Below, one piece after another: positions 46,433-55,677 of a DNA stretch of 64,000 bases. Position 1 is the first letter of the stretch, and every line of letters begins with the position of its first letter. The stretch is taken from the NCBI RefSeq assembly GCF_027920805.1, contig NZ_JANWOI010000002.1, positions 124,001 through 188,000 of the forward strand. Reading direction: 5' to 3'. Under the pieces are notes generated by a model. It saw nothing but the letters and a program-made list of their open reading frames with translations. It was not told the origin of the DNA and did no database searches. The stretch comes from Govania unica (lineage in GTDB: Bacteria; Pseudomonadota; Alphaproteobacteria; Sphingomonadales; Govanellaceae). The position numbers and the translations under genes were made by a program.

Positions 46433-47278
46433 CTAGAGATTGTAGGGCGGCTTGTGGAGCCCTTTCGGCGAGAGCGTGAAAATTTCGATGCCGTCCTTGG
46501 TGACGCCCACGCTATGTTCGAACTGCGCCGATAGCGAGCGGTCCTTGGTGACCGCGGTCCAGCCGTCATCCAGAACCTTCACATCGGCCTTGCCGAGATT
46601 GATCATTGGCTCGACGGTGAAAAACATGCCTTCGACCAGTTCTGGGCCGGTGCCCGGACGGCCGCAATGCAATACATTCGGGGAGTCATGGAAAATCCGC
46701 CCGAGGCCATGGCCGCAGAACACGTCGACCACGCCGCAGCGTTGCGATTTGGCATAGGTTTCGATGGCATGCCCGATATCGCCGAGCCGCGCGCCCGGCT
46801 TGACGGCGGCAAGCCCGAGCATCAGGCATTCATAGGTGATGTCGATCAGGCGGCGGGCCTTGACCGGGGTCGTGCCGACCGTGAACATGCGGCTGGTGTC
46901 GCCATGCCAGCCGTCGACGATGACGGTGACATCGATATTGAGGATGTCTTCGTCTTTCAGGCGTCGGTCGCCCGGAATGCCGTGGCAGACCACATGATTG
47001 AGCGAAATGCACACCGATTTCGGAAAACCCCGGTAATTGAGCGGGGCCGGGGTGCCGCCATTTTCGATAATGAAATCATGGCACAGGCTGTTCAGTTCAT
47101 CGGTGGTGATGCCCGCTCGCACATGGGGGGTGATGAAATCGAGCGTCTCAGCGGCCAGACGACCGGCTCGGCGCATGCCTTCAAAGCCTTCGGGCCCGTG
47201 CAGCTTGATCGCGCTTGTGGCGGTCAGGGGGGCTTCCGAGGCGAGGATATAATTGCCGCGAGACTTGTCCATGGTCAT
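46433..47278 (-). CDS. map: Methionine aminopeptidase, type I
   Basis: Map removes the initiator methionine. It has 281 residues, with a pita-bread fold. Metal ligands can be picked out as the Asp residues in NIDVTVIVDGWHGDTSR, the His in GHGLGRIFHDSPNVLH, and the Glu residues in FTVEPMINLG and AQFEHSVGVT. The ATG at 47278 has GAAGA 4 bases upstream; a second ATG lies at 47272. The frame to 47302 is rejected. A short N-terminal extension precedes the usual start. Confidence 0.96.
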   Translation of the reverse strand: MTMDKSRGNYILASEAPLTATSAIKLHGPEGFEGMRRAGRLAAETLDFITPHVRAGITTDELNSLCHDFIIENGGTPAPLNYRGFPKSVCISLNHVVCHGIPGDRRLKDEDILNIDVTVIVDGWHGDTSRMFTVGTTPVKARRLIDITYECLMLGLAAVKPGARLGDIGHAIETYAKSQRCGVVDVFCGHGLGRIFHDSPNVLHCGRPGTGPELVEGMFFTVEPMINLGKADVKVLDDGWTAVTKDRSLSAQFEHSVGVTKDGIEIFTLSPKGLHKPPYNL

Positions 47279-47294
47279 GCTTTCTTCGTCATCA

Positions 47295-48002
47295 CTAATC
47301 AATATTCAACGCGAGCGGCCGGGCCACCCGGATTTCCGTCGGGCTGAGGTCACAGGCATAGGCGATGGCCTCAACCCCGGCGTCCCGGGCTGCGCGAAAG
47401 GCTTGCGCATAACGCGGATCGATATCCTCCGCCAGACAAAAATGGGTGCAGTCGGCCCGTTGTGCAATATAGAACATGATCGCCCGGCCGCCATTTTTCA
47501 CGATTTCGGCCATTTCCCGGAGATGTTTGGTCCCGCGTTCGGTCACGGCATCGGGAAATTCGGCTTCCGGGCCGCGTTTGAGCGTTACGCTCTTGATTTC
47601 CACATGGGCAGGCGGGAGACCGTTCTGATGTCCCTCAAGCAGCAGATCTATCCGCGAATTCGTGCCATATTTGACCTCGCGCCGGATGGTCGCATAGCCG
47701 CCGAGTTCCGGGATCAGGCCTTCGGTGATGGCCTCGGCCCCGAGTTTGTTCGGGTGGCCGGTGTTGATGCCCACAAGCGCGCCGTCGATCTCGACCAGTT
47801 CCCATTTATATTTGAGCTTGTTGGCCGGGTTGGTCGAAGGCGACAGCCAGACCGGGCTGCCGGGGGTCGCAAGCCCCAGCATGGAGCCCGAGTTCATGCA
47901 ATGGGCCGTGACTATTTGTCCGTCCGGGAGAGACACATCGGCCAGGAATCGCTTATATCTCTTGACGAGGCGGCCGGGGAGCAGAGGATGATCGAATTTC
48001 AT
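47295..48002 (-). CDS. sfsA: SfsA family nuclease/sugar-fermentation stimulation protein
   Basis: This 235-residue protein has an N-terminal OB-like DNA-binding part (KRYKRFLADVSLPDGQ, then NSGSMLGLATPGSPVWLS) and a PD-(D/E)XK nuclease core (SRIDLLLEGHQNG and AHVEIKSVTLKRG). E. coli SfsA is implicated in regulation of sugar genes and has nuclease relatives. The ATG at 48002 is in the family position. The longer frame to 48146 overlaps the divergent cinA-type gene. It is followed by map on the same strand. Confidence 0.94.
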   Translation of the reverse strand: MKFDHPLLPGRLVKRYKRFLADVSLPDGQIVTAHCMNSGSMLGLATPGSPVWLSPSTNPANKLKYKWELVEIDGALVGINTGHPNKLGAEAITEGLIPELGGYATIRREVKYGTNSRIDLLLEGHQNGLPPAHVEIKSVTLKRGPEAEFPDAVTERGTKHLREMAEIVKNGGRAIMFYIAQRADCTHFCLAEDIDPRYAQAFRAARDAGVEAIAYACDLSPTEIRVARPLALNID

Positions 48003-48036
48003 ACCCGGTTTGTAACCGTCAGGACAAAGGAACGCA

Positions 48037-48828
48037 ATGATGACCCAGAATATGGCGGCAACAGACCCGGTCAAGCGCGTGACGGCCTGTCTGTTGATCA
48101 TCGGTGACGAGATCCTGTCCGGCCGTACGGAAGATGCCAATCTCAATTATCTGGCCAAGTGGCTGAATGAAGAAGGCATTGAATTGCGCGAGGTGCGGGT
48201 GATCCCGGATGTGGCCGAGGTGATCGTGCCCACTCTGAACGCGGTGCGTGGGGCATTTGATTATGTCTTCACCACCGGCGGCATCGGCCCGACCCACGAC
48301 GATATCACGGCTGATTGTGTCGCCGCGGCCTTTGGCGTGCCGCTTGAATTCAATGCCGAGGCCGAGCGTCAGTTGATGACGCGAATGAACGGTCCTATGA
48401 CCGAAGGCCGCCGCCGCATGACCCGCATTCCGGCAGGCGGACGCACCGTGCCCAATCCGGTCAGCGGTGCGCCGGGGATCGAGATCGGCAATGTGTTCGT
48501 GCTGGCGGGCATCCCCCGCGTCATGCAGGCCATGCTGGAAGAATTGCGCGGCCGGTTGCAGGGCGGACGCAAGGTGCAGTCGGCGGCGCTTCATGTTTTC
48601 GCGGGCGAATCCACCATGGCGGCGACACTCAGCCTGGTGCAGGACCGCGCGCCCGAAGTGGCGATCGGCAGTTACCCCTTCGTGACCGACGACAGCTATG
48701 GGGCAAGCCTCGTGCTGCGCTCGCCAGATCCAGTGGCGCTGGCGGCGGCTCTGGATGATTTGCGGGCCGAACTTCAGAAAAACGGCTTCACGGTCCATGA
48801 GGGTGAAGCAGATATCCATCTGAAATAG
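48037..48828 (+). CDS. CinA N-terminal (MoaB/MogA-like) domain protein
   Basis: This 263-residue protein contains the molybdopterin-binding-like domain of CinA (GDEILSGRTEDANLNYLAKW and TTGGIGPTHDDITADCVA). The C-terminal PncC deamidase domain of full-length CinA (about 410 residues) is absent, as in other stand-alone versions. Possible activities include ADP-ribose pyrophosphatase or nucleotide handling. AAAGGA precedes the ATG-ATG at 48037. It is divergent from sfsA. Confidence 0.9.
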   Translation: MMTQNMAATDPVKRVTACLLIIGDEILSGRTEDANLNYLAKWLNEEGIELREVRVIPDVAEVIVPTLNAVRGAFDYVFTTGGIGPTHDDITADCVAAAFGVPLEFNAEAERQLMTRMNGPMTEGRRRMTRIPAGGRTVPNPVSGAPGIEIGNVFVLAGIPRVMQAMLEELRGRLQGGRKVQSAALHVFAGESTMAATLSLVQDRAPEVAIGSYPFVTDDSYGASLVLRSPDPVALAAALDDLRAELQKNGFTVHEGEADIHLK

Positions 48829-48983
48829 GGGACGTGGATCTGGGGCGATTAACCCGTAAAAGCTGGGCCTATCCCGACGCGATCTCCCTCGGTCAGGAAA
48901 TGACGGAATAAGAATAATCACATCTGTTCAACCTCATGCGTTTGAGGCATATAAGATCCGCACCACCACCGACGCCCTCATGT

Positions 48984-49072
48984 GCCCGCTTGGCGGAATT
49001 GGTAGACGCAAGGGACTTAAAATCCCTCGGAGGGTAACCTCTGTGCCGGTTCGATTCCGGCAGCGGGCACCA
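48984..49072 (+). tRNA. tRNA-Leu, anticodon UAA
   Basis: Cloverleaf by eye: acceptor GCCCGCT pairs with AGCGGGC (49062-49068), discriminator A and encoded CCA (49070-49072). The anticodon stem AGGGA/TCCCT encloses CTTAAAA with anticodon TAA at 49018-49020. A long variable arm (CTCGGAGGGTAACCTC region) and a T-loop TTCGATT support a class II leucine tRNA. Confidence 0.97.
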
Positions 49073-49466
49073 TCAGGTTATTGATATATTTCATATAAAG
49101 GCTTGATGCTTTTGGGGGCTCGATCCGGTGGTCGGGATGGGTAGCCGTCAATCCCTGTCTTCAGAACATAAACACCAACCTATTTGATCAGCCTGAGTTC
49201 AGTTTCTTCGGGCTGGCGCAGACGTTGTGCCGCTTGGCAGCGGCACATGTTGCGTTGAGGGCAACGATTTCGCCTGGCCCGTGCAATTGAGCCAAATCTT
49301 TTGCCACGATATCATCACAAATCTAAGGGCCTTTTGGGGGGCGTCAGGGATTCCACCCGTTTGTCGACAAGAGCTCTGGGAGGCGCGCCGGACCATTGCA
49401 TTGGCCTTGCCAATTTTCCTGATTGAAATCGAAGTCACCGCTGTCCTTAACTAAAAGTGCAAAAAT
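49073..49466. other. Intergenic region without a recognised gene
   Basis: This 394-bp stretch lies between tRNA-Leu and the amidohydrolase gene. Short frames on both strands (for example 49199-49438 minus) show no recognisable protein features or convincing ribosome binding sites. I see no dispersed repeats here. It is locally less GC-rich near 49080 and should hold the promoter of the following locus, which I cannot place. Confidence 0.6.
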
Positions 49467-50756
49467 ATGATAAAAAGACTTGGTATCAAGGGCTTGACAT
49501 ATCTCATGCTGACTGTGCTTCCGACTGTTGTGCATGCGCAGACGGCCCAGCCGATGAAAGCGATTGTCGGGGGGACTGTTGTTGATCTGGAAACCGGCAG
49601 GCTTATAGAGAATGCGGTGATCCTGATCGAGGGACAGCGGATCAAGGCTATGGGACCGGCGTCGGCGGTTCAGGTTCCGGTCAGTGCGGACGTCATCCAT
49701 GCGGAGGGCAAATGGTTGTTACCTGGCATGATGGACATGCATGTGCATTTCGGACTTGTGCTGCCCGGTACACAGGGAATGGAACTGGCGCATGAGTCCG
49801 TGGCTGGATTGGCTTTACGCATGGAACGAAATGCGCAGGCCTCCTTATGGGCCGGGACGACCACTGTCCGCCTGACCGGGGAACGCGCCCATGCCGAATT
49901 TCCGCTGAAGGCCGACATCGACAAGGGCCTGATTGTTGGCCCGCGTATTTTCAGCGCCGGTGATCCGCTCATTCCCTCCGGAGGGCATGGGGGAGAATTC
50001 GAGGCGAACGGGATTGACGGCAAGGACGCGGTTATCAAGTTCGTGCGGCAGCAGCTGCAGGCCGGGGCGAGCTGGATCAAGTTGATGATCAGCAAGGGTC
50101 TTGCGGACAGCAGCGGCGATATTGCCGCCTCCGACATGACGTCCGAGGAAATGCGGGCAGCGGTCGAGATCGCTCATAGCCACGGGGCGAAGGTTGCGGC
50201 GCATACCGGGTCGCCGGTGGCCACGCTGCAAGCTCTTGAGGCTGGCGTGGATTCTTTTGAACATGGCTATTATCTCGACGAAAAAGTCTTTCGTGAGATG
50301 AAAAAGCGTGACAAATGGTACGTTCCAACCATTGTTGTGAGCCAAGCGGGGGCGCTGGAATTCTTCGCTAAGATCGGCTCTCCGCCCTGGTATCTCGAAC
50401 GGGCGAAGCTGGTCGGCAAGGCGCATTGGCATAGCCTGCAAACCGCCATCAAGGGCGGCGTCAATATCGCCATGGGAACGGACCAGTTTCCCTTCGAGCC
50501 CAACGAGGGTACCGTGGCCGCGGTTCGCGAGACGGAACTTTACGTGGAAGCCGGGATGACGCCACTTCAGGCGTTGCGCGCGGCCATGGTCAATCCGGCT
50601 AGAATGCTTGGGGCGGAGGCCGATCTTGGCGGTCTCCAGTCGGGCAAATATGCCGATATCATTGCCGTGACGGCGAACCCGTTGCAGGACATTCGGGCTT
50701 TGCGCACCATCGGCTTTGTCATGAAGGGTGGCAACGTCATCCGCAACGACTGGTAG
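49467..50756 (+). CDS. Secreted amidohydrolase (imidazolonepropionase/prolidase-like)
   Basis: This metal-dependent hydrolase of 429 residues has a signal peptide (LTYLMLTVLPTVVHA). The amidohydrolase metal sites are visible: GMMDMHVHFG near residue 90, the lysine in ASWIKLMISKG, His in VAAHTGS and DSFEHGYY, and Asp in MGTDQFPFE. This subgroup contains secreted Xaa-Pro dipeptidases and related enzymes. It begins a locus with a TonB receptor and a DUF885 enzyme, which supports a role in degrading peptides in the periplasm. The ribosome binding site is weak. Confidence 0.88.
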   Translation: MIKRLGIKGLTYLMLTVLPTVVHAQTAQPMKAIVGGTVVDLETGRLIENAVILIEGQRIKAMGPASAVQVPVSADVIHAEGKWLLPGMMDMHVHFGLVLPGTQGMELAHESVAGLALRMERNAQASLWAGTTTVRLTGERAHAEFPLKADIDKGLIVGPRIFSAGDPLIPSGGHGGEFEANGIDGKDAVIKFVRQQLQAGASWIKLMISKGLADSSGDIAASDMTSEEMRAAVEIAHSHGAKVAAHTGSPVATLQALEAGVDSFEHGYYLDEKVFREMKKRDKWYVPTIVVSQAGALEFFAKIGSPPWYLERAKLVGKAHWHSLQTAIKGGVNIAMGTDQFPFEPNEGTVAAVRETELYVEAGMTPLQALRAAMVNPARMLGAEADLGGLQSGKYADIIAVTANPLQDIRALRTIGFVMKGGNVIRNDW

Positions 50757-50953
50757 GCGAGGGTTAGGCTGGCCGTTATCGGCGGGTTCGAGTAGTTTGC
50801 TAAAAGCGCAACAAAATCGAACAATGATAACGATTGAACTAACACATTCGAGACCATTAGCATTTGGAATAATGATCGCACATGTGTGGTGACGCTTCGC
50901 ATCGAGTTTGCCGTTGTCGTTAGCCGGGCATGTCTCGACTGGAGGAGCGAAGC

Positions 50954-51433
50954 GTGACCATGGTAAAGAAAATTCTACTTGCTTTGATAATGATGAGCGG
51001 TCTGGCCGGTGCGGTTGCGACGCCGGCAGCAGCAGCGGCCAAAAACGATCCGCTGGTTGCGATGTTTGTGTGGTGGAATAGCGCCTACAAACAGCAAGAT
51101 GGCTTCACCACCGAGGCCTTTGCCAAATATTTCACGCCGGATGCCATCATGCGTATCAATGGCCGTGACAGTGCCAAGGGACCGACCGATCTGGCAGCGC
51201 ATTTCCGCAAAATCCAGGAACGCACCCAGGCGGTTGAAATCATCCTGCCCTTCATCGACGAGTTCACCAATGGCAAGGGCGACCGGATTTTCACGCATCA
51301 TTTCGTGACGGCGACCGAAGATGGCAAAGACTCCAAAGAGCGGGTGATGGGCTATGCCAGCATACGCAATGGAAAAATTTCGCTGATCAATTTTGTCAGC
51401 GTGCCAGTTGATGAGACCAGCGCAACCAAATAA
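50954..51433 (+). CDS. Secreted NTF2-like (SnoaL-type) protein, copy 1
   Basis: This 159-residue protein has a signal peptide (LALIMMSGLAGAVATPAAA). The mature part has the cone-like fold pattern of nuclear transport factor 2 (SnoaL) proteins, with WWNSAYKQQDGFTTEAFAKY and RIFTHHFVTATEDG. It is clearly paralogous to the protein at 62343-62816. It precedes the TonB receptor by 67 bp. The GTG at 50954 follows GGAGGAG at 6 bases; an ATG at 50960 is the alternative. No catalytic function can be read, and a ligand-binding or isomerase role is possible. Confidence 0.82.
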   Translation: MTMVKKILLALIMMSGLAGAVATPAAAAAKNDPLVAMFVWWNSAYKQQDGFTTEAFAKYFTPDAIMRINGRDSAKGPTDLAAHFRKIQERTQAVEIILPFIDEFTNGKGDRIFTHHFVTATEDGKDSKERVMGYASIRNGKISLINFVSVPVDETSATK

Positions 51434-51500
51434 GGCGCGGCTGTTCAGTCGACTTTCGTAAAACAACCCAAAAGAAATAATCTATATCCAGGAGATGGAA

Positions 51501-53783
51501 ATGCTTCAGAGGAAGACACTTCAGTCAAATCGCTTCAAAAACCTGACGCTTTTGTCGAGCGCATCGTCAGTTGTTCTGGCCACACTTGCTGTGAGCACGG
51601 CCTTTGCCGCAGAAGCAACTGGCGATATGGCGGGACTTGAAGAAATCACGGTGACGGCACAGCGCCGGACCCAGGACGTACGCGAAGTTCCGATCAGCAT
51701 GACCGTGTTCTCGGCGGCGGCGATCGAGAAGCAGAATATCAAAGGCGTTGAAGCTTATTTTTCCCAGACGCCGAACGTCAGCTTCACGAGCCAGGGCTCG
51801 CGTGATCGTAAGTCCCTGAGCCTGCGCGGCGTCAGCGATCAGCTTTCCGCCGATTCAAACATCAAGGCTGGCAGCTTCGCCTTCTATATCGACGAATTCA
51901 ACGTTGCGAGCGGCACCTCCAATCCGGAAATCGTCGATATCGATCGCATCGAAATTCTGCGTGGTCCGCAGGGCACCTATTTCGGTCGCAATTCCATCGG
52001 CGGCGCCATCAACATCACCACCAAACAGCCGACCAATGAGGTGTTTGCTCAAGGGTCCGTGGGCTATTCAAGCTTCAATACCTGGGATCTTCAGGCCATC
52101 GGCAACCTGCCGGTCATCGAAGACAAGCTCGCTGTCCGTGTTGTCGGACGCTATGAGCACAGCGATGGAAATATCAAGAACATCAACCCCATCGGCGGCG
52201 GTAACGACAGCACCTATAAATATGGCAAGGCCATTGTCCGCATCACCCCGAATGAGCAACTGACCGTTGATCTGACTGTCTCGGGCACCGATGAAAAGGT
52301 CGGCATGCGCGCCGGTGTGCCGTCTGGTGTTCTGGCTACCTTCTCAAAGGGCCTCTATGCTGGCGGCTATGGTTTCCCTGTCATCAACGGCGGGCAGGCT
52401 CTGCCGGACGGCGTTGGCTTCTGGCCGGAAAATACCAACCGCGTCAATTTCAATCGCCCGCAGGATGTGGGCACGAAGCTTTATTATGCGACTGGCCGTA
52501 TCAATTATCATGCCGATAATTTCAACGTCACGAGCGTAACAGGCTATATTCATTCCAAAGAATTCCTGCACGGCGATATCGACGGATCGAGCCTTGATCT
52601 CTTCTATGAAGAAGAGTCGATCAAGCGCAGCTCGCTCAGCGAGGAATTGCGGATTTCGTCCAACCCGGGCGGTCGCATCGACTGGACCATTGGCGGTATT
52701 GTTGGCCATGACAAAGGCAAGACCGCTCAGATCACTTATGCCGGCACACAGAACCCTGCACCATTCATCTGGGCGCCAGGCGATGCTGTGACCACGACCT
52801 ATTCGGATGGCAATGCCAAAAACTACGCCGTTTTCGGGGAAGGGTCCTGGCATGTCAACGAGCGCTTGATCCTGACTCTGGCCGGGCGTTTTACGCGTGA
52901 AAAAGTGAGCGCCAATAACTTCAACACCTCTAATGGCATTATTACCGATGCCGTCAACGCCGGGGCCAGCTTCTCCAGCTTCTCGCCGCGAGTTGCCGTT
53001 AATTTTGCCGCCAGCGATGAAGTCAATCTCTATGCCACGGCGGCACGTGGCTTCAAGTCCGGGGGCGTTCAGGTTGGCGCCGCGACCGGACATGAATCCT
53101 TTGCGCCTGAAACCGTGTGGAACTATGAAGCCGGTATCAAGACTGAGTTTCTTGACAAGCGCCTGCGTATGAACCTTGCAGCCTTCTACATGGACTGGAA
53201 GAACATGCAGGTTGAGTACTCGTTCGGTGTTCAGGGCCCGGGCGGCGGCGTCAGCTTTGTTCAGGGGATCGGTAACGCGGCATCGGCACGCAGCTATGGT
53301 GTCGAGCTTGATATGCAGGCCCTTGTCATGCCGCATCTGACGGTTGGCGGGACTGCGGGTTACCTGAACGCGAAGTTCAAGGACTTCCCGAACGCGGTTG
53401 TCGATGGCAATGTTATGGACCTTAGCGGTTACACCATTCCGAACGCGCCGAAATGGACGCTCAGCGCCAATGTCGAATATAACCGCGAGATTGCTGACGG
53501 GTATAACGGCTTTATCCGGGCTGAATGGTCATATAAGGACGCGATCAAGTCGAACATTGCGGCGCTTGGACATTCGGGCTTCCCGTATGATGTCCCGAGC
53601 TTCAACTTCTTCAATCTCCGCGGTGGTGTTGAAAGCGACAACTACGGCATCAATGTTTATGCTGAAAATATCTTCAACAAGAAGTATTTCACCAACGCTT
53701 ATGAAAAAGCCTTCATTGGCGGCATGTTCCTTGAGCCGTCCTTCCGTTCCTTCGGTGTCAAGTTGACCGTGAAGACGAACTGA
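51501..53783 (+). CDS. TonB-dependent receptor of the peptide/imino-acid locus
   Basis: This 760-residue receptor starts with a signal peptide region to about AFA, then a TonB box-like EEITVTAQRRTQDVREVP and a plug with LSLRGVSDQLSADSN and IEILRGPQGTYFGRNSIGG. The barrel ends RSFGVKLTVKTN. The plug resembles the large class of receptors in sphingomonads and relatives that import varied organic substrates as well as chelates. AGGAG lies 6 bases before the ATG at 51501. The gene overlaps the next one by one base, so the two are translated together. Confidence 0.92.
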   Translation: MLQRKTLQSNRFKNLTLLSSASSVVLATLAVSTAFAAEATGDMAGLEEITVTAQRRTQDVREVPISMTVFSAAAIEKQNIKGVEAYFSQTPNVSFTSQGSRDRKSLSLRGVSDQLSADSNIKAGSFAFYIDEFNVASGTSNPEIVDIDRIEILRGPQGTYFGRNSIGGAINITTKQPTNEVFAQGSVGYSSFNTWDLQAIGNLPVIEDKLAVRVVGRYEHSDGNIKNINPIGGGNDSTYKYGKAIVRITPNEQLTVDLTVSGTDEKVGMRAGVPSGVLATFSKGLYAGGYGFPVINGGQALPDGVGFWPENTNRVNFNRPQDVGTKLYYATGRINYHADNFNVTSVTGYIHSKEFLHGDIDGSSLDLFYEEESIKRSSLSEELRISSNPGGRIDWTIGGIVGHDKGKTAQITYAGTQNPAPFIWAPGDAVTTTYSDGNAKNYAVFGEGSWHVNERLILTLAGRFTREKVSANNFNTSNGIITDAVNAGASFSSFSPRVAVNFAASDEVNLYATAARGFKSGGVQVGAATGHESFAPETVWNYEAGIKTEFLDKRLRMNLAAFYMDWKNMQVEYSFGVQGPGGGVSFVQGIGNAASARSYGVELDMQALVMPHLTVGGTAGYLNAKFKDFPNAVVDGNVMDLSGYTIPNAPKWTLSANVEYNREIADGYNGFIRAEWSYKDAIKSNIAALGHSGFPYDVPSFNFFNLRGGVESDNYGINVYAENIFNKKYFTNAYEKAFIGGMFLEPSFRSFGVKLTVKTN

Positions 53784-55636
53784 TGGCGATGCTAAAATAT
53801 GGGTCAGTAATGACACTGGTGGTGGCTGCTTTTGCAGCCACCATTCCTGTTTCTAACGCGGCCGCGGCCCCGGCAGCGCTTGCCACTGCGCAAACTGAAT
53901 CCGAGCGGTTCCAGTCATTCCTGAATGGCATTTACGAGCAGGAAATTCTGGACAGCCCCATGCTGGCCACGAATTTTGGCCGCAAAGAAGGTTATGGCAA
54001 ATGGGACGATATCTCGGCCCGCGCCGAAGAGGCTGGCATAGCCCGCGTCAAAAAAGACCTGAAAACCGCGCAGACGAAATTTCAGTACGATAAGCTTGAT
54101 GAGAAAAGCAAGCTGCAGTACCGCGTTTTTATTGATGAACAAAATCTTCTGCTCGACCGCCATCGCTGGCGCAATCAGTTATATCCGCTCAATCAGATTG
54201 TCGGGTTGCAGGTCGAAGTTCCGGGCATTCTGATCAATCAGCATTCGATCGACACTGTTGCCGATGCGGAGGCCTATATCAGCCGCCTCACAGCCACTGA
54301 CCGGTTGTTCGGCCAGTTGATGGATCAGATGCGGCGTCAGGCTGCTGAAGGCATTTATATGCCGAAGCAGTTGTATCCGATTCTGATTGCCGACGCGCGA
54401 CAGGTTGTGACCGGTGCGCCTTATGATACAGGCCCGGATAGCCCGGTCTGGGCTGACTTCAACCGGAAAATTGCGGCGTTGGACATTCCCGCCGACCAGA
54501 AAGCCGCCCTGCTTGCCAAAGCACGGGTGGCGCTCACAACGTCGTTCAAACCGGCTTACGATCGCCTTGTGGCGTTGCTGATGCAACAGGCTGCACTGTC
54601 GAAGACGGATGGCGGCGTCTGGCAGCTGAAGGACGGCGTTGCATTCTATGAATTTCTGATCAGTCAGTTCACCACGACCAAGATGACTCCGGCCGACATT
54701 CATGACCTCGGGCTGCGTGAAGTGGCGCGTGTTCAGCATGAAATGCAGGCCATCATGAAGACCGTCGGCGCGAGCGGCAGCGTGATTGACTTCATGGCGC
54801 AGACTAAGGCTGATCCGAAATTTTATTATCCCGATACCGATGAGGGCCGCATGGCCTACCTCAATCGGGCGCGGGGTATTGTCGGCGACATGCAGGCCAA
54901 ACTGACCGAAGTTTTCTTCGCGCCAGCGCCTCTGCCGCTCGAAGTGCGCCGTACCGAGGCCTATAAGGAAGCGTCGGCACCGTCCGGCTATTATGAGGCC
55001 GGATCTTTGGACGGCAAACGACCGGGCGTGATCAATCTCAATCTTTCCAATATGAAGATCATGGCGACGTTTGATATGGATGATCTTCTGTATCATGAGG
55101 GCGTGCCGGGCCATCACATGCAGATTTCCACGATCATGGTGGATAAATCGATTCCGCAACTGCGCAAGGTTGATCAGTGGTGGCAGAACAGTGCCTTTGT
55201 CGAAGGCTGGGGGCTTTATGCCGAAGGTCTCGCCAAGGACATGGGCTTCTATAAGGATCCCTATGCTGACTTCGGCCGGCTGTCCGGTGAGTTATGGCGG
55301 GCCACGCGTCTCGTGGTCGATAGCGGCCTTCATTATAAGCGCTGGTCGGCCGAACAGGCGATCAAATATCTGAACGAGAATACGCCAAGTTCCGAAGCGG
55401 CCAACCGGCTCGCGGTGGAACGCTATCTGGCGGTGCCTGGTCAGGCCACGTCCTTCATGGTCGGCATGAAGAAATTTAAGGATGAGCGGGAACGCGCCCG
55501 CGTCGCGCTCGGTCCGGATTTCGATATTCGCGAATATCACAATGTGGTGCTGCGGAACGGGTATATCCCGCTATGGGCCGTTGAACAGGCCGTTGATAGC
55601 TGGATCGCCCAAAAGAAAATCGCCCATACCAACTGA
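53783..55636 (+). CDS. DUF885 family exported protein (putative metallohydrolase), copy 2
   Basis: This 617-residue protein has a signal peptide (LVVAAFAATIPVSNAAAA) without a lipobox. The DUF885 motif HEGVPGHH is at 438-445 and GWGLYAEGLAKDMGFY follows. It overlaps the receptor stop (TGATG). A secreted hydrolase made together with an outer-membrane receptor suggests processing of the receptor's cargo. It shares long stretches with copies 1 and 3, and DPYADFGRLSGELWRA is near identical to copy 1. Confidence 0.87.
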   Translation: MAMLKYGSVMTLVVAAFAATIPVSNAAAAPAALATAQTESERFQSFLNGIYEQEILDSPMLATNFGRKEGYGKWDDISARAEEAGIARVKKDLKTAQTKFQYDKLDEKSKLQYRVFIDEQNLLLDRHRWRNQLYPLNQIVGLQVEVPGILINQHSIDTVADAEAYISRLTATDRLFGQLMDQMRRQAAEGIYMPKQLYPILIADARQVVTGAPYDTGPDSPVWADFNRKIAALDIPADQKAALLAKARVALTTSFKPAYDRLVALLMQQAALSKTDGGVWQLKDGVAFYEFLISQFTTTKMTPADIHDLGLREVARVQHEMQAIMKTVGASGSVIDFMAQTKADPKFYYPDTDEGRMAYLNRARGIVGDMQAKLTEVFFAPAPLPLEVRRTEAYKEASAPSGYYEAGSLDGKRPGVINLNLSNMKIMATFDMDDLLYHEGVPGHHMQISTIMVDKSIPQLRKVDQWWQNSAFVEGWGLYAEGLAKDMGFYKDPYADFGRLSGELWRATRLVVDSGLHYKRWSAEQAIKYLNENTPSSEAANRLAVERYLAVPGQATSFMVGMKKFKDERERARVALGPDFDIREYHNVVLRNGYIPLWAVEQAVDSWIAQKKIAHTN

Positions 55637-55647
55637 TCCCCGTAAAT

Positions 55648-55677
55648 CCTGATCAGCGAACAAGATCGCTGATCAGG
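55648..55677. terminator. Hairpin at the convergent ends of DUF885 copy 2 and the FAD gene
   Basis: Perfect 12-bp arms CCTGATCAGCGA (55648-55659) and TCGCTGATCAGG (55666-55677), loop 6. It overlaps the minus-strand stop codon. There is no T-run, so it may act as an RNA end-stabilising or Rho-limiting structure. Confidence 0.5.

Noticed and set aside
49199-49438. A 79-codon frame on minus after tRNA-Leu
   Set aside because: No ribosome binding site, no recognisable motif and the opposite strand has an equally long frame. It may be noise.
50821-50840. A/T-rich stretch with TGATAACGATTG, possible Fur box before the NTF2/TonB genes
   Set aside because: The match to the 19-bp Fur dyad is poor, with only short arms (CAAT/ATTG), and the locus does not look iron-related.
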